Part shown: piece after piece, positions 36,401-46,245 of the stretch
Layout of the letters: every line of letters starts with the position of its first letter
How positions within the stretch are numbered: the stretch's first letter is position 1
DNA from: Flectonema sp. DT1601
Taxonomy: Eukaryota; Euglenozoa; Diplonemea; Diplonemida; Diplonemidae
DNA: 64,000 nucleotides
Assembly (NCBI GenBank): GCA_964019425.1
Contig: OZ025800.1
Location: 62,001-126,000 of the forward strand
Reading direction: 5' to 3'
The notes under the pieces: generated by a model
What the model was told of the DNA's origin: nothing
What the model saw: the letters and a program-made list of their open reading frames with translations, nothing else
Database searches by the model: none
Made by a program: the position numbers and the translations under genes

Positions 36401-36755
36401 CTACAGACCATGAACTCTTCCTGACCGCCGCAGTTATGATTTCTGAAGTCAGTCTTGTTGAGTATCCACACTCAGTAGATAATCCACTCTCAGCTGGAGT
36501 AACACTTCGACTGAATAGTGAGAACGTCTCTTCAGACTGAGCTGGTGACTTTTGCCCAATCTCCTCATCAACTTCCTCCTTCAGTTGGATGTTATTTTCT
36601 AATTGTTCTATAAATACCTTTCCTGACGGAGTGGTATTCTCCCAGCGTATTATTTGAGAGTCGTTGGAGCATTCTGAAGTGCTGGCGCTTGGACACGAAG
36701 GCGGTTCCCTCCCTTCGTAAGGCAGCTCGAACAGCTTTCGACATATCCGCGGCAT
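30456..36755 (-). CDS. SMC-family ATPase with giant disordered N-terminal extension
   Basis: A single open frame codes 2099 residues. The SMC part begins near residue 985: Walker A GMNGSGKSNLID (about 1015), first coiled coil, a recognisable hinge (about 1425-1608, ending VYTGGDSVSR), second coil, signature LSGGQRSL (about 2013) and Walker B FYLFDEIDAALD (about 2037). The IEFPQRFVILQQ segment and the ISLRHQFYDRANQLIGVY ending resemble SMC4 of condensin, while FYLFDEID is SMC3-like, so the paralogue is not settled. SMC proteins organise chromosomes. The first 985 residues are Ser/Thr/Pro-rich and carry three repeat motifs (see findings); ordinary SMCs start directly with the head. A TTTATTTTTACAG acceptor ends at 36760. 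A GTACGG donor near 36853 offers a 5'UTR cis intron as an alternative to trans-splicing. Confidence 0.88.
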   Translation of the reverse strand: MPRICRKLFELPYEGREPPSCPSASTSECSNDSQIIRWENTTPSGKVFIEQLENNIQLKEEVDEEIGQKSPAQSEETFSLFSRSVTPAESGLSTECGYSTRLTSEIITAAVRKSSWSVEHSEQSKHDSQQSPQTTSVTTTGADTTPASGTVRQNDVSFMSSDMTDGRSPHKPPRQWMKPIKGGSNCGNELSASPTSRAAIEESRRMDDFMILRQELLRDVSTTSSVTPPSTTSPAPALTNGSTPESSSTAFGRLREQLLRDVSCTSSSASGAAASTSPEPDGDIVIVPPHLPLQSSYRSIVFSEDVTPQVIKIEPQDTIIATEGSVMSTQEGLDLGSESYGDKQKVNSLSSVIINHSIQSEGKEGGDVAQPIEQLSSPVNPIESVSTEKSKKVRKLLQPSLGVQSFCEHQIVPPPSASIKTNQSIPLTAEDTSQVREEQMKRTTPRKTRLILQPSALNTLSEPKDTQITNTVHDNVDLPSDLPNVNKKTPKKPQILQPAALQGSAAKTPAQVPQPAAPDKLCDTITTKVSMKPVQVLQPAAVTQQAETLNESSVPFSVESDAKAVFEKHPKDGGSAAKKPVQIIQPAAIIKTHNDNLIRDEEREGCSPCNVTTPKKIASILLPTAGKGSGSPKYRSSASKKKVRFPDDESESPTSGKVTRQKVVLHKELKDSQGAQENKQSKHLSGVSNQARQSLNKIRSGEKVHKKDKKLSKPNTRRKVITCAGSSSSDNESIMFKKSPSIKCKVKREQMDTNSDIETVVLPRKNSKAKFRARGKVHSHENVRRDTSEIPTSAKPSATNNVTTSSNRKGRRLEVRPFRKSGKSERLSIKEEEICRKKTKLDESPVQQPWQDHNDINVSINPQVQLKSSPHEDLPCDEEQLKSLSDSLVKQPWVEKDFPSEHAGIEQHGKETELLSSEEVRQPWECNSKITISADERITTPLKCIEDIDQTKSQMGLTPLKVSSEVKQTIHNLAEYNKNIDQSNVSLVEVSLDGFKSFASKTTIQISKGFNCIVGMNGSGKSNLIDAVCFVLGLPSELLRCKRLSDLISKNGNTDASVTVHFTVGGDSVFVKRRVFKTGNNIYYLNNKPSDATTVRSQLKVLGVDIEFPQRFVILQQHTTSLLQLNPLSFLEHIERLCGTHLLEKQCNQISEELNRIQQQKESLTLRLSSLSAEQKLTSPMIAKWKAVNEQFSDYSDAEVVWILKAQLCLDSIHTTRQQRLCKLSRHHKDLIVEKDHLYSEKRNIRESLSSLTKQLKSLNDNITIEEESYTEKTDCIAQLQREERTAKRLLSNIDTRRDEIRIVERELMDTRRELADRSAAYHKKSEVDNDIDTAINLKEASELLILQKEVETSEQLQSKREIELQQLHSESASENQKLTDLNSRLLSCTERVCNASRVLSETQTKLKEFTTQLHHQSEKISVCSSRVAVRYRDTIYHLMNKNNNILGFAYQWLQVDARYALAVNSSSVGWIANTVFVKNTEAADLVVESFRNNRIGIITSIVLPPHTSPEFSKLAPQKLVLESAACFIFLSPSKPNTPIALNPNYSLSVLSYVQARLQNVIIAEDLQTGHDLIVSTPYRISVVTRSGDLIQRKGVYTGGDSVSRITAECSLQVIGSESVITSSVVVDGEYEKLKQKVSETKTTLQAQREERTVLQEEKNSTEQQQLEVRRVVKSIHETIQRQQRCQLENMKSLELLKEVIQTKKISLSLDDDCDHNKLKEILSSCSSTAAILVDISVLQKTVNKHEALLQQKRQKLLLMKRPIMSTTTPQLCKVERGMKEHKKTLAQLRSKSDELKKEAISTKSRESIMERDIGKMEKELIAMEADISEARGEISETEKQRKRLQKDLRKNEICNRRDVVFNKEEYLSHCAGSYSSTEEWKSSIAYERQLLDAKRTSLTANAALIDTSKIESFLVAVAERDDISHELNTLTENYNTCQLKLEETQSVRLCVIQNKMIDINKCVSSLYKKLTTESSDCVLTYSTEGAVLFVRGVGVKVRPPGHSEWLPPTKLSGGQRSLSATSISIALQQSFPSPFYLFDEIDAALDAEKARRLGCLLSESGIQMLCISLRHQFYDRANQLIGVYQSPNGISEVVQSEF

Positions 36756-37042
36756 TGAACTGTAAAAATAAATATCAATTTAATCCTTCTTCTTTTCATG
36801 TAGTTCTGTAAAAGAAAATAAACCAATAAAATTAATAAATAATATCCGTACCTGTACTTGTCCTGAACAGTCGAGGAAGGGAGCTAGTCGGATCCCCAAC
36901 AAGGAAGTTGGAAATAAAACATAAAACACTATTTGTAGTATTCGTCCGTTACAACTGCGCGAGGTTAGTTTTGGAAAGAGGACACTTTTTTTTTTTTGTA
37001 ATTTCTTTCATTAAATTCTGTATCTTAAATACCTTTTTATCA
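36756..37042. promoter_or_regulatory. SMC 5' flank: candidate 5'UTR intron
   Basis: In transcription order, GACAAGTACAG is followed by GTACGG near 36853, and TTTATTTTTACAG ends at 36760, five nt before the SMC ATG. Removing about 94 bp between them would be an ordinary 5'UTR intron. The acceptor alone would equally suit leader trans-splicing. The upstream gene's stop is at 37043, so the two genes are separated by under 300 bp. Confidence 0.4.
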
Positions 37043-39967
37043 TCACTCGCTCTTTATTTTATATCTCAGAAGTGGAAGCTCACCGAGGTAGATGTCATCA
37101 GATACCTTTCCCTTAATCACGAATTCGATACAGTTGCCGATATCTTCAAGAGAGCGAGACGTGACTTTAGAAACTAATTCTGCGACGGGTTTACTAAAAC
37201 CCATTTCCTGAAAGAGATCTGATGTGTGGAGTGGATTAAATTCACTGAAGATAATATCACCGTTAGTAGTAGCAAGCTGACTGATACTAATTCCATAGTT
37301 TGCTTCAACAGCAGAAAATAGTTGTCTGAGTGTGGCATCACCCTTACTACTAATTTCAAGACGATCCCAGGGAGTCCAGGTTTTCTTTTGCAGAATGTGA
37401 GACTTAAATACAGCACTTACTCGCTTGTCTCGTTCTTCCTTTCCAGGACCAACTTCACTACCGGAAACATCAGTTAAGTACAGTTTAGGAGTTGGTGGCT
37501 CTGGATCACTTGACATCATCTGAGGTACAGCAACATTAATCCAAGAATTACAAAACTTCTCGAGAGGCAAGTCATCTTGTAGTAGCTTTAAAAACTCAAC
37601 ACACACTAATCCAGTTATTAACGCAGTGGTAGTCACCATTGCCGGTATTATCCTTCCACTTATCTTCTTTACTTCAGCATGCGTTGCCAGTGGTATGCCG
37701 TAACAGTGAGATCTTAGATTAGCTGCAGCAGTAATACAAGCAATGTGTCCCTGTGTGTTTTCATCTTTATCGAACTCAATAGCAGATAGAGTGATGGATG
37801 AGGCTTTGTGTTTTACTTTATCCCATTCAAGTAATAATAATGCTTGATACTCGTCAGATGTTTGATCAACCGGAGGTGGACTTAGTGAGTTATATTCACT
37901 CAAATCAACAGATGACGTAAAAGTATCATATTGTGATAAGTTTAAACAGAACATAGCTGCTCTCACTCTTCCAACAGCCTTCACAAATGATGAATGCATT
38001 TCATTAGTCGGATCAAACTCAACAACACGAGGGGCCTTTAACTTCCCTGACCAGAATGGTTGTCCTGTTTTATCATCAACTTTATCAATTGGATGTTGTT
38101 TTAATATTTGTTTCATTGAATTCGTAAAGTTTATTTTGAACTGTTCGATTCCCCATCTGATACAAGTCTCTGGAGTTTGTTCTTCCTTTAAACAGCTAAT
38201 TAAGTTCGATAGTTGTGATTCTTGTTCTTTTCCAAGAGTGTCACTTCCCTTTACACCATCCATTAATGAATAAGTTGCTTCAAAAGAACCACCAAACCAA
38301 TCTCTAGCCCACGCTATTGTGTGTTCCTTACTATTTGGAAAAAAGTGTAGTGTGCATTGTGGGATATCTTTTTCAGGTGGGTCGCGTTGGGCTCCATAAT
38401 TCTCAGTTTGCTTTGGGATTACTACTTGAGAATGAGCCTGTGGACCAAGAGTCCCTGAGTCTATCATCTTCTTTGAAAACTGAAGAGCTTTCGTATCAAC
38501 GTATAACCTTGCTTGAACATTATCCAAAGCAGTTATTAATATGTCTTGTTTATTCCAGAATCGATCGTTGAATAGTTGCTCCTGTTCCGTTCCGACTCGA
38601 GATGTTTTAGCCATCATTTTCATTGTTGGGTTAATCCGCTTAGCTGACGACTGAGCAATCTTTGATTTGAACTGACCGACATGCTCATTTCTGAATAAGA
38701 ATTGTCTCGTGAGGTTTGATCGCTCGATTTTGTCAGGGTCCGTAGCCGTAAGGAACCCCTTTGGTCCAGTGCCGATACCAAGACAAGCAAAGTTCTTTAT
38801 AAATTCACAACCCAAGGCTCCACATCCGATCATAAACACTTTATTATTCTTTAGACGAGTTGTTACTTCAGTACCAAGTACAGCTGTGGTACTGCAATAA
38901 CGATCCTTTTTACCAGAAAAGTGAGTGCTGTTAGCCTCGATAATCACCTTTGGAACGACATCCCTTCCGTCGTAGTAATACAGTTGATGAATAGGACTAT
39001 ATTTACCAGTACATGCCTTTAGTACCTCCTGTGCTCCAAGTCCACCAATGTAACATGTGATTGGGTTAAATGATGCTTGTAGATACATTGCTTGTTCACT
39101 ACGACTTTCATCAAACAACTTCCTCATGACGGTGAGATCTGTCGTGAGGTCTCCAGCTGCAATTCCTGAACACGGATCCCGCTGAAGTGCTTCTGCTAAC
39201 GAAATGAACGGAAGCTTTTTTGGAATCTTTACCTGTGTCAGGTACCCAGGATTCCCACTTGTCAAATCAACTGCTGGGGTGAATGCAAATGAAGAAGCAC
39301 TGAGAATCTTCTCTATTCTAAAGAGAGTATCAGGGATAGAATCGAATTTAATTGTATCATCAGGGTACAGTAGTAGTTGGTTCTCGTCATCAACGGTTAC
39401 TTGAGATGTTGATATTTCTGTTACGGTGTGAGTCACTGGATCGATTCCTGTGTCATCTAACACAGTGTGTTGGGGACCAAAATCATTAAAAATGAAACCA
39501 GCAACACCACGAGCTTCACACCAAGTCATTTTAGTAGTTGATCGAATAGCGTTATTGATATCAATGAGATTTGATAAAGGATACGTTTGATCGCACCATA
39601 TTACTGAATCGTACTTCTGTAACTCTGCAGCAGTATTCGGTACCTCTGAAAGAACTGTAAGTGGAGCTCCAGTTGGATGTAACTTTGACAGCTCTCTACT
39701 TGCAACGGCTGCTCGTGGCTGTCCGACATCTTTTTCATTCGCAACAAACATTGAACCCAAATCCCACATGCTGGTCTCGTCTCTGTCTGCGATTGTAAGT
39801 TTTCCAACTCCCGTTAGTATCAAATTCTTAGCTACCTCACAACCGAGACCACCCATTCCAATAATTAATACCGTACTCTCAGTTATTTTTCTCATTGCTT
39901 CTTCTCCTAAAGCGTACTGAACTCTGCTGTACAGATCATCATCGATCGCTTTTTTCTCTGACGACAT
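37043..39967 (-). CDS. UBA1: Ubiquitin-activating enzyme E1
   Basis: A single exon codes 974 residues. Both ThiF-type adenylation repeats are present: IIGMGGLGCEVAKN (about residue 33) in the inactive half and MIGCGALGCEFIKN with TDPDKIERSNLTRQFLFR (about 377-410) in the active half. The catalytic cysteine is in DIPQCTLHFFPNSKEHTIAWA (Cys about 537). A C-terminal ubiquitin-fold-like domain follows. E1 adenylates ubiquitin with ATP, takes it on this Cys and passes it to E2s. Length and the two-half single-chain form fit UBA1/UBA6 rather than the split SUMO or NEDD8 E1s; UBA1 is slightly shorter than the usual 1,050. The acceptor GTTTCGTACTCAG ends at 39985. Confidence 0.93.
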   Translation of the reverse strand: MSSEKKAIDDDLYSRVQYALGEEAMRKITESTVLIIGMGGLGCEVAKNLILTGVGKLTIADRDETSMWDLGSMFVANEKDVGQPRAAVASRELSKLHPTGAPLTVLSEVPNTAAELQKYDSVIWCDQTYPLSNLIDINNAIRSTTKMTWCEARGVAGFIFNDFGPQHTVLDDTGIDPVTHTVTEISTSQVTVDDENQLLLYPDDTIKFDSIPDTLFRIEKILSASSFAFTPAVDLTSGNPGYLTQVKIPKKLPFISLAEALQRDPCSGIAAGDLTTDLTVMRKLFDESRSEQAMYLQASFNPITCYIGGLGAQEVLKACTGKYSPIHQLYYYDGRDVVPKVIIEANSTHFSGKKDRYCSTTAVLGTEVTTRLKNNKVFMIGCGALGCEFIKNFACLGIGTGPKGFLTATDPDKIERSNLTRQFLFRNEHVGQFKSKIAQSSAKRINPTMKMMAKTSRVGTEQEQLFNDRFWNKQDILITALDNVQARLYVDTKALQFSKKMIDSGTLGPQAHSQVVIPKQTENYGAQRDPPEKDIPQCTLHFFPNSKEHTIAWARDWFGGSFEATYSLMDGVKGSDTLGKEQESQLSNLISCLKEEQTPETCIRWGIEQFKINFTNSMKQILKQHPIDKVDDKTGQPFWSGKLKAPRVVEFDPTNEMHSSFVKAVGRVRAAMFCLNLSQYDTFTSSVDLSEYNSLSPPPVDQTSDEYQALLLLEWDKVKHKASSITLSAIEFDKDENTQGHIACITAAANLRSHCYGIPLATHAEVKKISGRIIPAMVTTTALITGLVCVEFLKLLQDDLPLEKFCNSWINVAVPQMMSSDPEPPTPKLYLTDVSGSEVGPGKEERDKRVSAVFKSHILQKKTWTPWDRLEISSKGDATLRQLFSAVEANYGISISQLATTNGDIIFSEFNPLHTSDLFQEMGFSKPVAELVSKVTSRSLEDIGNCIEFVIKGKVSDDIYLGELPLLRYKIKSE

Positions 39968-40032
39968 TTTTTGCTGTCCTGCTGCTGAGTACGAAACAGT
40001 TAAGTTTTTGAAATATAATAATAATTAGAATA

Positions 40033-41816
40033 TGAGGACATGTCAAAAGTCTGGTACCGTTTTGGTCAACGGTAAACTGTGGGCATGTACAACTCAATCG
40101 AGTCCCAACCCGGTCTGAAACATGCCCCAAAAAATTCAATTCCGGGTGTGGGATCTCACTTTACTCGTAATACTTGTAAAAAAAAAAAAAAAATCCTGCA
40201 TTTTTTGCTTGTGGCTTACAGAGAACTGGCTTGTGGCTACAGAGAAACCCAAATATTACATATGCAGCCTTGCCAAAAGTATCATCCCCCAAATCTATAT
40301 TCTAATATTTCATTATAAAAATAAATGGAATTATCAGTAAAAATAATACTTTTACTGTGATAATTATTATTAGTTTTTAGCACCACGTTCTACACTTTTT
40401 GCACTTCCTTTGGACGTAGTCACATTCTGATCGAAAGCCCTGAGTAGAACCCTCGGAAGAGTTACCATCAGTTTTGAGTTGATTTGTATGCGTCAAAAAA
40501 AAGTCAATTTGTCGAGTCTCATTGTGCAACTTGAAATGCATAGTTATACCCAAACTGTACTTCTCCTGCTGCTAATAATGTGATGATGACTCTTGTGGTA
40601 AGGAGTCTTCTCCTTAGGTACCTGTGGCAAGGTACTGAAGGAGAAGACTCTTTATAATCAAGTTTTATAATTAAATCATCTCCGTATCAGAAGTGTTTTC
40701 TGAATAGACTGCATTCTGTCTCATAAACTCTTCTACATGATAATGAACCTCAACAAGTCTGTTGTATCATTATAATGAGATGGCAGCTGGTCGTACACCA
40801 GCTGCTATGACTGGTAAGCCACCCTTACTGGACACTATTGTCAGCTCACTGGCATGTGCAGCATTCCAAACGGTTAATGAACAGTTACTGAGTAACCATT
40901 CTGTCATTCAACACTTGCTAAGTAGTTTTGACAGTTTCTTTCTAATTGTCTGTCCACACGGCAGTAGGAGCAGACACCAGTTCACAGCGCAAGGTGATGA
41001 TATTCATTCCCACGCATACGATGGTATGTAGATTCTGATATCAGATTTCGAATACTGCTGACTTTATAGATAGATTTAAATGTCCCCCAAGGACACCCTG
41101 CAACGTAACAGTCTCACCTCGTTGACTTTTTGATACCATTGAAGTCGGACGAGGCTGCCTTGAGCTCGTTCTCACTTGACTGCACAACTTCAGGAAGATC
41201 TTCATTGGTTCTTATACTTATGGGCACGTGGATTCTAGCATCCCAGGCCTTTCTGCCTATTTTTAGCCCAGCTTCTTCTAGAAAGCTTAACTTCCATCCT
41301 ATTCTTCTAGACACTTCTCGCCTGTCACCCGTTTCCATGCTCACAATTGTTTCATTTACTACTGAAAGGACAATTGACACCATTCCACAGCACTGCTATT
41401 CCCACAACCCTCACGGGGCATAGCAGTAACATCACCACCCCCAGAAAGGCATTCTAGCAGTTTTGCACGTTTACCTTCCAAGGTTTTTGAACTCCCATTG
41501 AACTTTTTCCTGTCACTCCACTTCGGAGGGTCTCGCATCTTGTCAATCAGTAATTGCAGTTGCTCAATTATCGCTTTTGTGGTCATATTTTGCTTTTGTT
41601 ATGCTTGGGGCTCTCTGTAACAGCTTTGTTACCGGCTACAAGCAAAAAATGCAGGAATTTTTTTTTTTTTTACAAGTATTACGAGTAAAGTGAGATCCCA
41701 CACCCGGAATTGAATTTTTTGGGGCATGTTTCAGACGGGGTTGGGTCTCGATTGAGTTGTACATGCCCGCAGTTTACCGTTGACCAAAACGGTACCAGAC
41801 TTTTGACATCCACTCA
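40033..41816. mobile_element. Terminal-inverted-repeat DNA transposon, 1.78 kb, probably non-autonomous
   Basis: The ends are inverted repeats of about 180 bp (40033-40213 and 41638-41816) that differ by only a few bases. They begin TGAG and then share ATGTCAAAAGTCTGGTACC. TA lies outside each end (40031-40032 and 41817-41818), fitting a TA target duplication as in Tc1/mariner-type elements, but the palindromic ATAT context leaves the exact end uncertain. Just inside the right repeat a minus frame starts at 41586 (75 codons, MTTKAIIEQLQLLIDKM) and a second frame (41383-41114) overlaps it in another phase, so it may be a decayed coding region. A plus frame of 89 codons is at 40762-41031. I recognise no transposase and no DDE motif. 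The near-identical ends imply recent insertion or gene conversion. It lies right after the E1 gene's 5' end. Confidence 0.85.
40603..40650. repeat. Long hairpin inside the transposon
   Basis: Arms of 20 nt (from GAGTCTTCTCCTTAGGTACC at 40603 to the complementary arm ending at 40650) pair with two mismatches around a short GTGGCAA-type loop. It is an internal subterminal structure; some non-autonomous elements carry such hairpins, but its role here is unknown. Confidence 0.7.
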
Positions 41817-42802
41817 TATTAAGAAGTGTACCAAATCAGAAAATATAAAAAAAAGGAAAGTTAAAAATTCACAATTGTCCTCCGGATTGGCATCTCACTC
41901 CCGCCGTCGTCAATACGCCAGTAAGGGAAAGTCACAAAAACCTTCATTTTTATTGTTTTGAGTTCCTATTTAGAAATAGATAAGTGTACTTTGTGAATCA
42001 CAACTAAAACCCAATTGAAAGAAACGAGTGAAATAACAAGTTCCTTACGACTAACGAAGTAGAAATAGGGCAACGATGGCAACCAACTCGTATCGGATAT
42101 GACTTACGAAGACCACCAAACAAGCAAAATTTCTGTGACCCAAATATATTCAGAAAATAATATCGTCTTTGGAATGTGTCGCGAAGTTCTATGACACTAT
42201 TTAATATTTAACACCAGAAACATCACAAGAATCGTGACAGCATCAAGCGATACATATCACTTTACAATGTTATGTAAACTATTTCTTGGGATCACATATC
42301 AATAATATTCTTGTGAACGATACGAAACTAACAAAACCAAAGCACGAAGTGATAACGACATTCTAAAAGAAAGGGAGGCTACAACCAGACTACTTTTTGG
42401 GGGTATGAAAGAAAAACAAAGAAAGCCTTTTAAAACGTTTTAAAAACCTTCAAGCCGACCCCTGACGCTAACCGGGAGGGACTACTATTATTTGCAGATT
42501 TAGAAAAAAACCTCTATTTGATAATTCAGGCTGCATTACCCATTTTCATGCTTTTTGCAAAGAACAACGTTTTTTTTGGATATAATATCATAGCAACAGC
42601 AAAAAAAAAAAAAAAAAAAAAAGAAATCATCAGCCAAAAGTGACAGAAAGCTCTTTGGTGTCATCCGCAAGGTTTTCTTTTTTTAAAATTCCAGGAAGAA
42701 ACACATATGATAGTTACGAAAGCCACTTCCTTAATTAGTAGGCATAGCATGTTGTATTAATATATATACATGAGATATAAGGGATAAAAACAAATGTATA
42801 CT

Positions 42803-42930
42803 AGCTTTATATTTTCGTTGAACGCAGACGGAATCTTGTCACATAGGGAAACTAGTCATTGTTTATAGGAAGTATCGGTTTTTAAATCTGAAGAGTGTTC
42901 TTCGTCGGTATTAAGAAAAAAAAAAAGAAA
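42803..42930 (+). repeat. SINE-like dispersed repeat copy with A-rich 3' end
   Basis: It reads AGCTTTATATTTTCGTTGAACGC, then AGACGGAATCTTGTCACA, GGAAGTATCGGTTTTTAAATC, TGAAGAGTGTTCTTCGTCGG and then an A-rich tail. It matches the copies at 47816-47945 and 60134-60223 in the same orientation and 12764-12870 in the opposite one. Confidence 0.65.
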
Positions 42931-43636
42931 AAAGTTTTTTTTTTGTCACATATATCGAGTGGTGGAACCAGACATGAATTTAAAGGGTACATTGATGGAA
43001 TTGAATTTTTTTAAAAAAAAGAAATTTCTCAAAACGAATATTTCAGCATTCCTACTTGAGATGATTATCAGAAACTTCTGATGTCTTTATTTTTTTTCAA
43101 TTTTTTTCATCAATAGACAAACGGGGGTTTTTTCAGAATTATTAAATTAATAATCCTCAGACATAACCTCCGCCAAAAAACAGTATGGACACGACACTAA
43201 TTCAAAGCTACTTTAGTAAATGCACTTTGACAGTTGTTGCCTTTATTTCTTTTTTTTTTTTTTTTTGCTTTTTAAAAGAAAAAACAAAGTTGGCAGTGTA
43301 AGAGACGCATTCCACGATAGCTGCCATTTCCAAGCGACTAATCAGATACGCTCTGCTCCTTGGATTTATTTGTTGAATGAATATATACTTCGCGGGGTTG
43401 ATAGCAAAAAGAATCCTGGGGAACACCCTCCAGGATCAGGGTTAATTAGATATATAGAATTGGAGTCAATTTTTTTCATAGTCAGTGAAACAACGCTGCA
43501 ATACGCGATACTAAAGTTTATGAAAACTAACTCACAACTTGATACAATCACAGATCAATGTATTTAACTTATAGACAAAGCTTGTTAGATATGTGTGTTG
43601 GGCACCTGCACCATCAGAAAACTAGAGAGGAGGAAA

Positions 43637-43820
43637 AAACAACAACAACGCATAACAACAACAACGCATAACAACAACAACGCATAACAACAACAACGCA
43701 TAACAACAACAACGCATAACAACAACAACGCATAACAACAACAACGCATAACAACAACAACGCATAACAACAACAACGCATAACAACAACAACGCATAAC
43801 AACAACAACGCATAACAACA
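43637..43820. repeat. 16-bp minisatellite, 11 units
   Basis: The unit CGCATAACAACAACAA repeats about eleven times with essentially no variation, ending in an A-run. Because 16 is not a multiple of three, all three frames stay open and give artefact ORFs on the minus strand. Confidence 0.92.
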
Positions 43821-46245
43821 AAAAAAAAAAAAGATAGACACACACACAAAATAGATTATTTTCATTTTCTCCGAGTGACAACCCAAGGAAGGGAAACCTT
43901 CTGTTAGAAGATGAATAGCGTCAAAAAACGTATGCGTCGATTACTTGACCAGCGCAATACGTTCCTTAACAAGTGTAGCACGTCAAAGTGTTTCCAATCA
44001 AACACCCTGGGACTGACTACCCTAAGATGAAAAGGTTTATTTTGAGCTGGTGTTCTGAAAAATGTGTAATTTATATACTTTTATAGGAAAGCGAAAAAAG
44101 AAAATAAACCTTTCGTACCGTTTGTACAAAAATTTGCTACAAACAAATAAGTTGTCGGTTTTATGAACAATTCTGTTTTCCTAAAACAGGGATTTTGCCC
44201 AAATTCTCTTTAAACAAAACGACGAAATGCGATTGGTCAGACTACCTTCTGAACTACATTCGTAATCAGCATTCAGTCAGCTTTTCTATCACACAATTAC
44301 TGATAATAAAACTTAAAAAAAAGCAACCTGAAAAAAAAAAACGGATAACAAATATTCCATTAACTTACTTCTTTAAGCATCTATGCATGGCTCTGAAAGA
44401 GCAAACTATGGAGCATCGCATAAACTTGAAAATAGCGCTAAACGCATGACGGAATTAAAAAAAAAAGAGAGGGGAAAAAAAAAAACAGAATGAAACTTGC
44501 AACAAATACAGTATCATAAGGGTTTTTTTTTCCCTTCTTTTTTTTTTCGGGTACAGATATCTGTTGGGAAAATATTGAAATAAGAAAAAGGAAAGAACAA
44601 AGAATACGTGCGCCAGCCAATGAGTGCATGTAACTGAAACACCCCAGCCAGAAATGTGAAGGGAAGAGCGAACAACAGACCACTCTTATGCAAGAATAAA
44701 CAAAACAAAACAAAAAAATCTTCTCAGCGAATTAGGAAAGGTGCACAAGTGCAACGGCGCTATCGGTATTTTATTTTATTTTTTCTCCTAGTCGGGTTGT
44801 TTGACACATATCAAGGTTTAACACACAAGAGTTGGCTACTGTCTAGGTAATATACTCAGAGTTGCGAGTCCAACAAGCCACCAAGAACCAACCATAGGTA
44901 TCAAGGAACTCTTTCGGACTACATCCCTTCCTTAAATTGGGTTAGTTAGTTAGTATTAGTTTTATTTTATTAGTTTCGACACGAGGAATACCAAAGCAAG
45001 AGATCAGTACTTCTCAGTGCCTCCACCTTAACCGGATCATTAGCAGGAAAGAAATTGAAAATATATAATCATTATAAAAAGTGTTCAGATTAACGGGAAA
45101 ACAGAATGGAAAGAGAATGAACCAAACAAACCATGCAAGACGAGACAAAGCTTGCGAGCCACATAATGACTGAACAAATATAATATTTTATTATTGGAAT
45201 ACTCGCTGTGACTCATTATTTTTTTTTATTTTTTTTTAATTGAACTCACGACAATCGACGTTCAGAAAATGAAAAACAAAAAAATATTAGAAGACACGGA
45301 AACGACTCAAACTTTTCGTTGCTATTTTTTTTGACATCTAGTGCAACACTGACGCGATTAAAGAAAAATAAACAACAGAAAGGGAAATAGGAAGTAATTC
45401 TATTGGAATAACAAAAGGAGATGATTAAAAATATTTTTTGCTTTGATTTTTTTTCTTTTTGCGCAAACGTCAATCTCTTAAAAAGTGAAGCAAATCCCCT
45501 TAACCGAGTGGTTTTGCCTGGAAATAAATCCAATAACAAGAATGACCAACAAAACAGAACAGGTACAAGAAAAACAGCTCCTCTCATGAAATCTTCATCA
45601 ATGTTAGTTTACTATGCTGGGTCTCAACAAACATTCAATATCGGCATTGGGAAGGATCTCAGCAAGCAGAGTTGTACGACAGGAAGACACTTGCAGGGTA
45701 TAACAAACGAACCCAACAAAAATATTGAATAATAATAAACTTAACCTAGACGTATCTTATGGAGCAGGTTTTTTTTTTGAAAAAAAAAAAAAACATAAGT
45801 AGCTACTGGTTTTTCGAAGAATTTCGTTTCCCAACGAAGAGGAATTCAGTCAGTAAATAACAGAATTAGCTGGGTGAAACCACGACAACAACAAACAGAC
45901 AAGTCAACAAAGTAAGATACAAAAAAAAAAAACTCACAACTCACACATTATAATAAAAGATAACACGATAGATTTTTTTTTTTTTTTTTTTTTTCAGACA
46001 TCAGGGAAACACTTGTTAAACAAGCAGCATGAGAAAGGTTGCAGTGCCGCCAGTAACAATCTAATTCCCAAATGACGAGAGCTCTTCAAGTAAGGAGGAA
46101 TCACAAGAACTAAAAAGGCACGCCACTATTCAGAAAAGTTTGTTGACAAAGACATGTGCTATTATGTTTATTTTTGCAGGAAACGAGTAACGTTTTTTTT
46201 TAACTGTGGTTAAAATTAAAAAAACAAAAAAAATAATAATTTCAA

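Noticed and set aside
43220-43567. Plus-strand 115-codon ORF
   Set aside because: Begins in a T-run, shows no recognisable domain and opposes gene direction; probably chance.
43637-43820. CRISPR array
   Set aside because: Units are head-to-tail with no spacers, and the genome is eukaryotic.
43585-43886. Three overlapping minus-strand ORFs of Cys/Val/Leu repeats
   Set aside because: They are translations of the 16-bp minisatellite, which leaves every frame open.
45421-45732. Plus-strand 103-codon ORF
   Set aside because: No family recognised, no acceptor or matching exon, and it lies in repeat-rich DNA.
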